From Sphingobium lactosutens (GTDB lineage Bacteria > Pseudomonadota > Alphaproteobacteria > Sphingomonadales > Sphingomonadaceae): 64,000 nucleotides of DNA. Every line of letters begins with the position of its first letter. Within the stretch, counting starts at the first letter, position 1. A program made the translations under genes and the position numbers. The stretch covers positions 62,001 through 126,000 of the forward strand of contig NZ_QJQX01000073.1 of NCBI RefSeq assembly GCF_013393185.1, in the 5' to 3' direction. The notes beneath the pieces were generated by a model. It did not search any database. It had not been told where the DNA came from and was given only the letters and a program-made list of their open reading frames with translations. Positions 25,064 through 33,661 of the stretch are shown in pieces.

Positions 25064-26095
25064 ATGCAATATTCAACCTTGGGCAATTCGGGGCTTCTAG
25101 TGTCTCGCCTCGCTTTCGGCGCAATGACTTTCACCAGAGGCAACGATGATTTGGCGCAGGTCTACAAGGTCGGGGCAGAACTGGCCGACCAGCTAGTCGG
25201 ACGGTCGCTTGATGCCGGTGTCAATTTCTTCGATACGGCCGATGTCTATGCGGGCGGTGAATCGGAAAGCTTGTTGGGACAGGCGTTGCGGTCGCGACGT
25301 CAGGACGTGGTCATCGCCACCAAGGTCGGTGGCCGGACCGGCGATCCGCTCACGCAATCCGGCCTGTCGCGTCGGCACATATTGGCGTCGGTGGAGGACA
25401 GCCTGCGACGGCTCGGCACGGACTGGATCGACGTCTATATCGTGCATCGCGAAGATCCTCTGACCCCGCTGGAAGAGACACTGGAGGCGCTGGACAGCAT
25501 CGTGCGCGCGGGGAAGGTGCGTTATCTCGGCTTTTCCAACTGGTCTGCATGGCGCGTGGCGGCAGCCATGGAAATTCAGCGGGCCAACGGTCTGGCGCGC
25601 TTCTGTCATGGGCAGGTCTATTATTCGCTGCTCGGCCGCGATGTGGAACGCGACATGGTGCCGATGGCGCAGCGCTATGGCCTCGGCCTTACCTTGTGGA
25701 GCCCTCTCGCCTTCGGCTTCCTAAGCGGCAAATATACGCCGGAGATGCTGACCGATCCACAGACCCGCGTCGGCAGCTTCAACCTGTTGCCATTCGACCG
25801 GGAGCGAGGCTTTACGGTGCTGGAACGCCTGCGCGACATCGCCTCCACCCACAGCGCCAGCGTGGCGCAGGTGGCGCTTGCGTGGCTGCTCGCCCGTCCG
25901 GCGGTGACGAGCTTGCTGATAGGGGCGACAAAGGTCGAGCAGCTCGACGACAATCTGGGCGCGGCATCGCTGTCCCTGTCGGAAGAGGAGATTGCCGTGC
26001 TCGACGCCGCGACGCCGCTCCCGCCAGTCTATCCCCATTGGTATATCGAACGATTCGTCGACGAGCCGGCGCTGACGGCGCTCGGTCGGCTGTAG
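25064..26095 (+). CDS. Aldo/keto reductase
   Basis: 343 residues of the AKR barrel. The catalytic tetrad can be read: Asp in FFDTADVYAGGE, Tyr in the same segment, Lys in VIATKVGG and His in YIVHRED. ATG at 25064 with GAGAGG before it gives the standard QYSTLGNSGLLVSRLAFG start; the upstream open frame is not needed. Typical role: NADPH-linked interconversion of ketones or aldehydes and alcohols. Stands alone between two minus-strand groups. Confidence 0.88.
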   Translation: MQYSTLGNSGLLVSRLAFGAMTFTRGNDDLAQVYKVGAELADQLVGRSLDAGVNFFDTADVYAGGESESLLGQALRSRRQDVVIATKVGGRTGDPLTQSGLSRRHILASVEDSLRRLGTDWIDVYIVHREDPLTPLEETLEALDSIVRAGKVRYLGFSNWSAWRVAAAMEIQRANGLARFCHGQVYYSLLGRDVERDMVPMAQRYGLGLTLWSPLAFGFLSGKYTPEMLTDPQTRVGSFNLLPFDRERGFTVLERLRDIASTHSASVAQVALAWLLARPAVTSLLIGATKVEQLDDNLGAASLSLSEEEIAVLDAATPLPPVYPHWYIERFVDEPALTALGRL

Positions 26096-26146
26096 GCCGC
26101 GCATGGGGGATGCGCAACGCGCCCCTCCCCGCTGATGCGACTTGCG

Positions 26147-27105
26147 CTATGCCGGATCGGCCAGCAAGGCCGGATCGCGTACCGCTTCGACCACGACCGG
26201 AACACCATTAAGGACGGTCGTCGCGGAAGGCACGTCCAGGTCGCTCTCATCGATGATTGCGTTGGCGTTGACGCCGATCGTGCGGTTGGCGACACGCTGG
26301 CGGGTGTCCCGCATGCTGTGGCCCCAGCCATGCGGCAGGCTGACGACACCCGGCATGATCTCGTCGCTCACTCCCGCGCCAGAACATCGACCATGGCGAA
26401 AAGCAGATAGGCATCGGTACCGGGCCGCACCGCGATATATTCGTCGGCGATCTGAGCGGTTTCGGTTCGGCGCGGGTCGATGACCACAACCCGCCCCCCG
26501 CGCTTTCGGATATCCTCCAGCCGCCGCTTCATGCCGGGCGCGACCATCATGCTGCCCTGGCTGACGACGGGATTGTTGCCGATGACGATCAGATAGCTAG
26601 TGCGGTCAAGATCGGCGAGCGGCTGGATGGTGGGCCCGCCGAACATGTAGGAGGCGCTGACATATTTGGGAATCTGGTCGAGCGTGCCAGGGGTATAGAA
26701 TTGGTTGGTCTGCAACGCACGGATCAGCAACGGGCCATAGAGCAGGAAGGGCGCCTTGTGACCCGACGGGTTTCCCAGATAATAGGCGATGCTGTTTGGC
26801 CCATGCGTTTTGAGGAGTGTGCCGAGCCGATCGGCTGCCTCATCCATCGCCTCGTCCCAGCCCATCTCCTCCCAATCCTTGCCCCGGCGACGGACGGGAC
26901 GGCGCAGCCTGTCGGGATCGGAATGGAGCTGGGTAAGGCCATAGGATTTAGGGCAGATAAAGCTCCTGCTGAACGGATCCTCCGGATCGCCCCTGACGCC
27001 GAGGATCGTGCGGCTGCCATGGTCGGCCTGTACGCGGATTCCGCACGCTGCCTCGCAAAAGGGGCATGAACGATGATGCAGGCGGACGTCTTCAGTCATC
27101 CTCAT
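26147..27105 (-). pseudogene. Molybdopterin oxidoreductase with a large internal deletion
   Basis: The first 245 codons (27105-26368) are a good N-terminus of a formate-dehydrogenase/nitrate-reductase-like enzyme: 4Fe-4S motif CPFCEAACG with a later Cys in FICPKSYG, then VIGNNPVVSQGSM and VVVIDPRRTETAQIAD. This frame stops at 26368. A second frame, 26371-26147, begins at the same point and encodes the C-terminal MGD-binding end (VVSLPHGWGHS, then LDVPSATTVLNGVPVVV). A whole enzyme of this class has 700 or more residues, so about 400 in the middle are lost and the join is out of frame. Not expected to be active. Confidence 0.87.
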
Positions 27106-27288
27106 CCTCTTGGCATGGCGCGGTTTCGCGTCTCGTCAGCTCTTTATGCCTCATGGCATGTCAGCACACCACCTGTTCCGGGATGAATATTTGCGCACGG
27201 CGACGTCTATATCAAATGCCAAAGCTGACGGAGAGACCGGCCGAGCCGGCCGGCCTCTGGCGTCATGCCTTCAAAAGCGGATAAACGC

Positions 27289-28116
27289 CTACCGATCGCC
27301 CAACGCCTTGCCCGACCCATAGGATGAAGCACCCTTGGCCAGTTCATCGAGGCGCGGCATGCGCGTAAGCTGGTTTCCGCCGTTCACCTGAAGGTTGAGG
27401 CCGGTCACATAGGAGGGGCCGGCAAGCCACAGGACCGCATTGGCGAAATCTTCCGGCAGGCCGACCCGCCCCAAAGGAACCTCGCGGGCATATGTGCGCT
27501 CGAATTCGGGGTCGGCAAACGCCTCCTTGGCCATGTCAGAATTGATGGGGCCGGGCAGAATGGAATTCACCCGGATATTGCGCGGCCCATATTCAATGGC
27601 GGCATAGCGCACGATGCAATCCGTCGCGGCCTTCGCCGCCGCATAGGCGATGTGGGGAAAGACCGGGTGCGTAGTGGACATGGATGAGATGAAGACGATG
27701 GACCCATTCTCGCCGATCGCTTCCGCCATATATTTGATGAAGAAGGTGGGGCCATGGAAGTTCACTCGGGTCGCATCGTCCAACAGGGCCTGCGTCATCT
27801 CGGAGATCGTGCCCATGACGGGTAGACCCGCGCTGTTGACGGCGATGTCGACGCGGCCGTATTTTTCCTTTGCGAACGCCGCCAGCGCCCGGATATCTTC
27901 CTCCACACCCGCATCGCAGCGGAACGCTGCACCATCAATCCGCTCGGCGAGACGCTCCAATGGCGGCAGGCTTCGCGCCGCGACGACCACTTTGGCGCCA
28001 TTGCGCGCTAGGGATTCGGCAATCGCCCATCCCGTTCCGCCTTCGGCCGACGCGCCGAGAACCACGGCAACCCTGCCGTTCAGATTGACGCCAAAAGCCA
28101 TTTCTTCCGTCTGCAC
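27289..28116 (-). CDS. SDR family oxidoreductase
   Basis: About 275 residues. GTG at 28116 lies seven bases after AGGAG and is preferred to an ATG further up (28158). Motifs: VVLGASAEGGTGWAIA (an enlarged cofactor loop), VNSAGLPVMG, IVFISSMSTTH, and YAAAK with PGPINSDM. The loop form and the ending SYVTGLNLQVNGGN resemble 2-hydroxycyclohexanecarboxyl-CoA or steroid dehydrogenases. It heads a minus-strand group or follows DUF1330; the 121-base gap to DUF1330 has no visible terminator. Confidence 0.83.
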   Translation of the reverse strand: MQTEEMAFGVNLNGRVAVVLGASAEGGTGWAIAESLARNGAKVVVAARSLPPLERLAERIDGAAFRCDAGVEEDIRALAAFAKEKYGRVDIAVNSAGLPVMGTISEMTQALLDDATRVNFHGPTFFIKYMAEAIGENGSIVFISSMSTTHPVFPHIAYAAAKAATDCIVRYAAIEYGPRNIRVNSILPGPINSDMAKEAFADPEFERTYAREVPLGRVGLPEDFANAVLWLAGPSYVTGLNLQVNGGNQLTRMPRLDELAKGASSYGSGKALGDR

Positions 28117-28237
28117 TTTCTGCTCCTCTGACAAGTCCCTCAAAAGGACCAAATTCATCCTTGCCTATCCCCCGGATGGCATGGCGCACCGCAATGGCTG
28201 GACAGTCTTCGCGTCCCATCGTTCAGGCCTTCGCGTT

Positions 28238-28540
28238 CTACCCGCGCGTCGGTAGCGCCTCCAGCATGTAGATTTGCGTTTTCGCGCCGGTGCGACGTGC
28301 CTCGGCAAAAGGTTGATATTCCGGGCAGGCCAGGAAGGTGCGAACCGCATCCGCGGACGGGAAGTCGAACACAGCCAATGTGTCGGGCGCTGCCCTCTCC
28401 CCCTCCATCAGTTCCGGCGGTGAGGCAAGGGCAAGGTAACGGCCGCCATAGGCAGCCACCAGCGGTGGAACCCCACGGCCATATTCCTCACGCCAGGACT
28501 GGTCGCTATAGACAAGCTCGACCACCAGATAGACCGACAT
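28238..28540 (-). CDS. DUF1330 family protein
   Basis: About 100 residues, a ferredoxin-like alpha/beta dimer fold related to ABM/EthD-type proteins. Visible: VYLVVELVYSDQSWREEYG, an AAYGGRYLALAS strand, LAVFDFPSADAVRTFLACPEYQPFAEAR. The family is linked to catabolic operons but has no agreed function. ATG at 28540 follows GGGAGAGG; the in-frame ATG at 28579 lacks a site. Confidence 0.78.
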   Translation of the reverse strand: MSVYLVVELVYSDQSWREEYGRGVPPLVAAYGGRYLALASPPELMEGERAAPDTLAVFDFPSADAVRTFLACPEYQPFAEARRTGAKTQIYMLEALPTRG

Positions 28541-28659
28541 GCATCCTCTCCCTAGCACCCCAGCAATCCTTGCTTTCAAAGCACGGCTATTGGCCGTGCT
28601 TCACCCTTTCTTCTTCACCCCGCATGATCCATTGTTGCGGCAAGAGACAGGGCGACAGG

Positions 28660-29127
28660 TCATTCCTTGATCGCCTCCAGACGCACGACAGGAATCTGGC
28701 GATCGGCACGCGCCTGATATTTGGCATAGACATGATGCCGCTCGGTGATCCTCTTCCAGGCACGGTCCCTTTCACCGCCTTCCACAACCCGCGCCCGTGC
28801 TTTGACCGGGGGTGCGCCCACCCGTATTTCACATTCGGGATTCGCCAGCAGGTTGAGGAACCAGACCGGATGATCAACATTGCCGCCCTTCGACCCGATG
28901 ATGAGATAGCCGTCGCCATCATCGACATACAGCAAGGGCACATGGCGCGGTTCACCGCTCTTGCGCCCGATGGTCGTCAATAGCAGCGTCGTCACCTCGC
29001 CCGGCAATCCGACCGGGCGTGCGTCCCACATATGAGCCGCTTCCGGATCGTTCAGATATTGCTGGATATGGGCCGCGATCAGCGCGTTGATATCCTTGGG
29101 AATGTCATTGAATTTCGGCGTGGACAT
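28660..29127 (-). CDS. Nitroreductase/F420H2 quinone reductase-like (DDN, split beta-barrel) protein
   Basis: About 155 residues with the split barrel of deazaflavin-dependent nitroreductases: LLLTTIGRKSGEPRHVPLLYVDDGDGYLIIGSKGGNVDHPVWFLNLLANPECEI is the family signature (read in parts: TIGRKSGEPR, IGSKGG, HPVWFLNL). ATG at 29127 after CAGGAGG. Actinobacterial members use F420; sphingomonads are not known for making it, so FMN or a substrate-binding role is possible. The gene start overlaps the end of the membrane protein gene by 23 bases, indicating one transcript. Confidence 0.8.
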   Translation of the reverse strand: MSTPKFNDIPKDINALIAAHIQQYLNDPEAAHMWDARPVGLPGEVTTLLLTTIGRKSGEPRHVPLLYVDDGDGYLIIGSKGGNVDHPVWFLNLLANPECEIRVGAPPVKARARVVEGGERDRAWKRITERHHVYAKYQARADRQIPVVRLEAIKE

Positions 29128-29686
29128 GACTTCCTCCTGAAACAGGGATGCCGCGCGCAGGGAATGCGACGAGCGCAAAGGACAGGATGATCGGCAGGAA
29201 ACCCAGCACATAACCAAAGGTCGGGATCGCCGCGAAGCCCACGGCCCGGACGCTCCATATCAGCCAGACCGAGACGAGAAACGCCGCCAGCCCGCAAAAC
29301 GCCCGCCCCGCCGCCGGGACTGAAGACGCGCCAACCAGTCCTGCCCGGCGACCGAGGAAAAAGCGCTGCCAATCCCCGTCCGACTGACCCGCTGCCCGCA
29401 ATATATAGACAGCGACGACGACATTGCCCCACCACATCACCATCCAGATCCAGGCGATGATATCCAGCAGACGCCCGCCCTTTTCCCGAAGGGCGATCCA
29501 GCAGACCATGAACAACAGGCCCGTAACAAGATCGTTGTTGATGAACAGTTGCCATGGATCCCCCGACCCGGCAAGGAACGTGTCGAAGCCGACGCCATGA
29601 TGAAGGCCGCTGTTCAGCAACACATTCGCCATATTGGCGCCCATGATCACGATCACGATCCAGGCAATCACTCTCACACCAGTCAT
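29105..29686 (-). CDS. Small integral membrane protein, unknown function
   Basis: 193 residues with five predicted membrane helices (about 4-26, 48-68, 75-97, 130-150, 155-180) and short loops; a GVGFDTFLAGSGDPWQLF loop lies between helices 1 and 2. No catalytic motif or known family seen. Its place in a transcript with the DDN-type protein and near the DUF7065-type gene suggests an accessory, perhaps electron-transfer or substrate-handling, role in the membrane, but that is only position-based. Confidence 0.65.
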   Translation of the reverse strand: MTGVRVIAWIVIVIMGANMANVLLNSGLHHGVGFDTFLAGSGDPWQLFINNDLVTGLLFMVCWIALREKGGRLLDIIAWIWMVMWWGNVVVAVYILRAAGQSDGDWQRFFLGRRAGLVGASSVPAAGRAFCGLAAFLVSVWLIWSVRAVGFAAIPTFGYVLGFLPIILSFALVAFPARGIPVSGGSHVHAEIQ

Positions 29687-29714
29687 GGCGATCCCCTCCC
29701 TCCATTATCCTGCT

Positions 29715-30707
29715 TTATTTTTGTTGGGACATTTTCCAGACATAATCATTCCACTGGACCTCCTGGCTTTCGCCATAGCCCTTCCTGCCGTCCCAGTCCC
29801 ATTCGACAAGGCCCAGATGACAGGTCGTATTGGACCAGCCGCCCCAGACCGTCTGCGCGATCAGCTTGCCCTTGATATGATAGATATCGCCCTTCTCATC
29901 CTCGAAGCTGTAGTCGTGGGTGATCGGGCTGTGGCGGTCGAGGGTGCGGACGGTGATTTTCGACGAATTGCGCACGCGGCGCTGCTCTCCGTTCACGACC
30001 ACCCAACCATCGTTGAAGATGCGCGCGGGCACCGGCATTACGCCCTTCCAGTCAGGATCGCGGTCGGGATCGTCATGCGAACCGACATTGAAGGCAAAAT
30101 CCTCGCCGAAAGTGCCCGTGACCCAGGTATAAGGCGGCGCGGGGTTGTGGTTTTCCGGGCGCGGCTCTCCCCAACTGCGGTCGCGCACGGCCAGGCAATC
30201 GACCTTATGCGCCTTGCCGCGCAGGACCAGATCGCCCGTCACATGCATTACCTGCTCAAAATGCTTATTGTTCGCGCGCATGATCGGCACACCCACGGCC
30301 CGCATGTCGACGTTAATGCTGGTTTCCCGCTGCGGATCGTCAAAGGTCATTCGCACATGCTCCAGCGGCACGATCGTCTGCATACGCATGCTGTTGGGCA
30401 ACTGGATATCGCTGCCGTCACCGACGACATCCATCGACATATAGTCACGAATCTCGAACAGTTCGGATTCGAGATGGCTCGCCTTCAGCCCCTGATAGAC
30501 CATCAGACCGGACGTCACGACTTTCAGGGTCGGATGCACCCAGCAATAGGCGAAGCAGTTGATGCCGGCTTCCGGCACATGGAAATTCCAGAACCAGGTT
30601 TCCGTCAGCGAGTCGACCGGCTCACCAACGCCATGGTAAAATTCATCTTCGGCGACATGCTTACCGAAGCCCTGGCCCAGATTGCTGTTCCAATCCGTGT
30701 CCGACAT
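29715..30707 (-). CDS. DUF7064/DUF7065-type protein (paralogue 1)
   Basis: About 330 residues in two lipocalin-like beta-rich halves, formerly labelled hydroxyneurosporene-synthase-like. Hallmarks: ETWFWNFHVPEAGINCFAY, WVHPTLKVVTSG, the central CLAVRDRSWGEPRP motif, and ...PPYTWVTGTFGEDFAF with DPDRDPDWKG. ATG at 30707 follows GGAGAG. Function is unknown; related genes cluster with hydrocarbon, terpenoid and steroid degradation in sphingomonads (established as association, not mechanism). The third paralogue at 63247 shares RDRSWG, the DPDRDPDWKG stretch and the same order of motifs. An ATGATA...ATCAT palindrome lies 56 bases upstream. Confidence 0.78.
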   Translation of the reverse strand: MSDTDWNSNLGQGFGKHVAEDEFYHGVGEPVDSLTETWFWNFHVPEAGINCFAYCWVHPTLKVVTSGLMVYQGLKASHLESELFEIRDYMSMDVVGDGSDIQLPNSMRMQTIVPLEHVRMTFDDPQRETSINVDMRAVGVPIMRANNKHFEQVMHVTGDLVLRGKAHKVDCLAVRDRSWGEPRPENHNPAPPYTWVTGTFGEDFAFNVGSHDDPDRDPDWKGVMPVPARIFNDGWVVVNGEQRRVRNSSKITVRTLDRHSPITHDYSFEDEKGDIYHIKGKLIAQTVWGGWSNTTCHLGLVEWDWDGRKGYGESQEVQWNDYVWKMSQQK

Positions 30708-30762
30708 ATACTCTCCATCTGATTTCGTCAGCCCGTTGCGGCGGACAATAGGACGCTGACAC

Positions 30763-30780
30763 ATGATAAGCTAGCATCAT
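30763..30780 (-). promoter_or_regulatory. Palindromic operator before DUF7065-type gene 1
   Basis: ATGATAAGCTAGCATCAT: arms ATGAT/ATCAT around a symmetric GCTAGC core. Similar to the palindromes at 37319 and 38431, so probably read by the same regulator, for which the MarR protein at 38521 is the candidate. Confidence 0.5.
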
Positions 30781-30807
30781 TTTATTCTTCGCGTGTAAGG
30801 AGGAGCT

Positions 30808-31165
30808 ATGACCGACCGGAACGCATATGAAGCAGCCTGAAGGGTCGCGTCGCTCTGGTTACGGGGGCAGCGAGCGGTATCGGGCGGGCTACCGTCGATT
30901 TGCTTGCCGCAGCCGGGGCTTCGGTAGCAGTCACGGACATCGATGGCGATCGCGCAATATCGGTTGCGCGGGCGATCCAGGACAGAGGACTCAATGCCGC
31001 GGGCTGGGCGCTGGACGTCAGCGATAATGTATCCATCCCCCTGTCGTCGGCGATATCGCTGCGCATTTCGGGGGCATCGACCTGCTGGTCAACAATGCGG
31101 GGGCCGCTACCACCACACCTGACGCTCTTGATAGCACTCGGTGTTGCGGGGACAAGAAGAGAATG
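30808..31165 (+). pseudogene. SDR gene remnant, frameshifted and truncated
   Basis: The start is intact (AAGGAGGAGCT before ATG at 30808) but the frame stops after ten codons. Shifting one base gives LKGRVALVTGAASGIGRAT and a normal Rossmann start down to WALDVSDN; a second shift is needed for GGIDLLVNNAGAATTTPDALDS. After that (about 31140) the similarity ends; the SxxxYxxxK half is absent. So the first 110 residues or so of an SDR remain with two frame breaks. The promoter-proximal DNA of the Rieske gene follows directly. Confidence 0.85.
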
Positions 31166-31169
31166 TTAG

Positions 31170-31187
31170 TGGTATTCCAGCATACCA
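31170..31187 (+). promoter_or_regulatory. Operator palindrome TGGTATTCCAGCATACCA before the Rieske gene
   Basis: Inverted repeat TGGTAT-N6-ATACCA, 54 bases upstream of the Rieske oxygenase start. It matches 16 of 18 bases of the element at 56355-56372 before the P450 gene, which suggests a common regulator. Confidence 0.6.
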
Positions 31188-31241
31188 TTAAGTGACCCGG
31201 GTCGGCAGGCGCCCGCGCACCGCAGAAAGAGGAATGATATT

Positions 31242-32645
31242 GTGGCAACCACGCTGAACAAGGACCGTATCCGCGGTTATGGGAGCAAGGAGCGGCCGCT
31301 GCTGAGCGAATTGTGGGACAAGGATTCCGCTGGCCCCAACGACGCCATGCGCGCGCGCGGCGATTATGAGCCGGACAATCGGCAGATCGATTACCGCCGT
31401 TATCATGATCCCGAATTCTTCAAGCTGGAGTTGGAGAAGATCTGGTCCAGGCAGTGGCTCTTCGCGTGCCGGGAAGAGGATATTCCCGATGTCGGTGATC
31501 GCTTGCCGCTGCAAGTCGGAACGCATTCCTATTTCATCGTCCGTTCCGCTCCGGAGGAATTCCGCGCATTCTACAATAGCTGCCTGCACCGCGGGACGAT
31601 GCTGTGCGCGAAGAAGGAAACGGCCGAAACGATCCGTTGCCCCTACCATGCCTGGGAATGGAATGTGGACGGGCGGCTGAAGCGTATTCCCAGTCATTGG
31701 GACTTTCCGGACATCACCCGGCTGAACGGCTCTCTGCCGGAAATCAGGCTGGAGCGCTGGGGCGGCTTCATCTTCGTCAACGCCGACAAGGATGCGCGAC
31801 CGCTGCTGGAAGCGCTCGGCCCGATGCCCGAGCATTTCAAGGACTTCGCACCCGAAAAGCGTTATACTAAGGCGCGGTTCCGCAAGCTGGTCCATGCCAA
31901 CTGGAAGATCACGCAAGAAGCTTTCCAAGAATCCTACCACCTCTATGCGACGCATCCGGAGGGGGTTCCCTTCACCGGCGACAGCCAGTCGCAATATGAC
32001 ATTTTCACCACCGCCATGGGCGCCGTCGGGCGCGAAGCGGTGCCGTCGGCGGTGCCCAGCATGCATGCGGATGCTTCGGCGACCAGCCTGATGGCGGGAA
32101 TGGTCTTCGCCCAGGTGCAGCAGACATGGCATTATCCCGACGCCGCCATGCCGGAGTTGGACCCTGAGGGAGACATTCGCGCTCAGGTTGGGCAATGGTG
32201 CCGCGACGAGTATGAGCGGGCCTATGGTCGGCCCAATGCCCAGCCCGACGCCGTGATGATCGACAGCGCACTCTATTTCCTCTACCCGCATTTCACGCTG
32301 TGGCTTTCGGAAGCGGTGCCGTTCGTCTACCAGTTCCTGCCGCACGAGAGCGATCCGAACTATTGCTATTTCGACGTTCGCCTGCTGATGCCCTATGCAG
32401 AAGGACAGCCGCGTCCGCCGGCGGCCGAACCGATCGAGATCGGCGAGCATGAAAGCATCGCCGAAAAGGCTCCGGCCTACAGCTTCCTGGGCATGATCTT
32501 CGATCAGGACATGGGCAATCTGCCGCTGATCCAGAAGGGCCTGAAGGCAGCCGATCCGACCGCGCCCCATTCGCGACTGGGCGCTTATCAGGAGGGGATG
32601 ATCCAGGCATGGCACGAACTGATCGATCGCGATCTCAACCGCTGA
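31242..32645 (+). CDS. Rieske non-haem iron oxygenase, catalytic alpha subunit
   Basis: 467 residues. Rieske 2Fe-2S ligands Cys114, His116, Cys133 and His136 (CLHRG...CPYHAW) and mononuclear-iron histidines His233 and His238 (ESYHLYATHP) are all present. The usual NWK...EN segment reads NWKITQEAFQE. It hydroxylates or demethylates a ring substrate using electrons from a ferredoxin. GTG at 31242 with AGAGGA ahead is the start. No small (beta) subunit or reductase lies nearby, so an alpha3-only enzyme is likely. The Rieske ferredoxin at 48367 could be its donor. Confidence 0.9.
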   Translation: MATTLNKDRIRGYGSKERPLLSELWDKDSAGPNDAMRARGDYEPDNRQIDYRRYHDPEFFKLELEKIWSRQWLFACREEDIPDVGDRLPLQVGTHSYFIVRSAPEEFRAFYNSCLHRGTMLCAKKETAETIRCPYHAWEWNVDGRLKRIPSHWDFPDITRLNGSLPEIRLERWGGFIFVNADKDARPLLEALGPMPEHFKDFAPEKRYTKARFRKLVHANWKITQEAFQESYHLYATHPEGVPFTGDSQSQYDIFTTAMGAVGREAVPSAVPSMHADASATSLMAGMVFAQVQQTWHYPDAAMPELDPEGDIRAQVGQWCRDEYERAYGRPNAQPDAVMIDSALYFLYPHFTLWLSEAVPFVYQFLPHESDPNYCYFDVRLLMPYAEGQPRPPAAEPIEIGEHESIAEKAPAYSFLGMIFDQDMGNLPLIQKGLKAADPTAPHSRLGAYQEGMIQAWHELIDRDLNR

Positions 32646-32663
32646 TCTGATTAAAATCCAGCC

Positions 32664-32700
32664 AAAGGGCGCGCCGAGACCATCTGTCTGCGCGCCCTTT
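32664..32700. terminator. Bidirectional terminator
   Basis: AAAGGGCGCGC (32664-32674) pairs with GCGCGCCCTTT (32690-32700), with T-runs on both sides. It separates the converging Rieske and LLM-type genes. Confidence 0.8.
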
Positions 32701-32705
32701 TGCCG

Positions 32706-33578
32706 TTAACGGATATTGCGTTGGGCGAACTCCTCGACGAACCGCTTCTTGTCCTCGAAGCTCGACCGGAGAACGCCCAGGGCATGGTCGATCGGCCCGA
32801 CATGGTGCTGGGTCACACCCAGTTCTACCGCGCGTTTATAGTCGTCGGGTGAAGGCAGGGACCCGTCATCATGGCGGGCCAGACCAACCATATATTCAAA
32901 GGGAAGCTTCTCCCTTCCAGAGTCGCGCCGACCTTCCTCTATCAACGTGATCTGACCGGCGATGTCGGACAGTCTCGACGTCATCCCCATCCATCCATCA
33001 GCCACCTTCCCGGTGCGGCGCAATGCCACCGGCGCGACCGATCCCATATAGATGGGGATGGGCCGCGCCGGACGCGGCTCCGCGAAGGTTGGTGGGAAGT
33101 CGAAAAAGGTGCCGTGATGTTCTGCCGGCTTTTCGTTCCATAGCTTACGAAGAATTTCCATCATCTCAACCGTACGGGGAACACGGCTACTCCAGTCCAC
33201 GCCAGCCATGTCATATTCATTGCGCATCCAACCTGTGCCGACACCCATGACGAACCGGTCATCGCTGAGGCGCGCAAGTGTCGCTGCCGCCTTGGCAACC
33301 AGAAAAGGATTGGTTCGATTGGCCAGAACCATGATGCAGGAACCGAATTTCAAACGCCTCGTGCGGGCAAGCACTGCGCCGCCAAAGGCGAATATGTCAG
33401 GGAAGATGTAATCCATGGGCAAGGGCGCACGTTCATTGGGATCCTGCACGCCCGTTCCGGCCGGCATGAACCAGTGATCGTCCCCGACCACACCCTCAAA
33501 CCCGAGCTGTTCCGCCATGACGGCCAGTTCAAGCCCCTGCTCAGGGGGCGTATTGTGGATATGCAGCCAGAAACGCAT
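32706..33578 (-). CDS. LLM-class (luciferase-like) flavin oxidoreductase
   Basis: 290-residue bacterial-luciferase-like barrel of the group usually called TIGR03619 F420-dependent oxidoreductases. Motifs: FEGVVGDDHWFMPAG, LKFGSCIMVLANRTNPFLVAKAAATL, and VMGVGTGWMRNEYDMAGVDW, RPIPIYMGS. Because sphingomonads are not known to produce F420, FMN or another flavin is a fair alternative cofactor. Possible roles are Baeyer-Villiger-like monooxygenation or reduction of a ketone. It has a 83-base gap to the TonB receptor gene upstream of it on the same strand. Confidence 0.85.
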   Translation of the reverse strand: MRFWLHIHNTPPEQGLELAVMAEQLGFEGVVGDDHWFMPAGTGVQDPNERAPLPMDYIFPDIFAFGGAVLARTRRLKFGSCIMVLANRTNPFLVAKAAATLARLSDDRFVMGVGTGWMRNEYDMAGVDWSSRVPRTVEMMEILRKLWNEKPAEHHGTFFDFPPTFAEPRPARPIPIYMGSVAPVALRRTGKVADGWMGMTSRLSDIAGQITLIEEGRRDSGREKLPFEYMVGLARHDDGSLPSPDDYKRAVELGVTQHHVGPIDHALGVLRSSFEDKKRFVEEFAQRNIR

Positions 33579-33661
33579 GGCCAGTTCGTCCCTTCTCGAT
33601 CATTCCAAGACAAAGGGGCGGCCGACATTGTCGACCGCCCCCCCAATGCAGTTTCATGTGT

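Noticed and set aside
29634..30722. A 362-codon frame antisense to DUF7065-type gene 1
   Set aside because: Shadow of the minus-strand gene, with no ribosome-binding site and atypical residue use.
31188..32615. A 475-codon frame antisense to the Rieske oxygenase
   Set aside because: All Rieske and iron ligands are on the plus strand; this frame has no recognisable domain.
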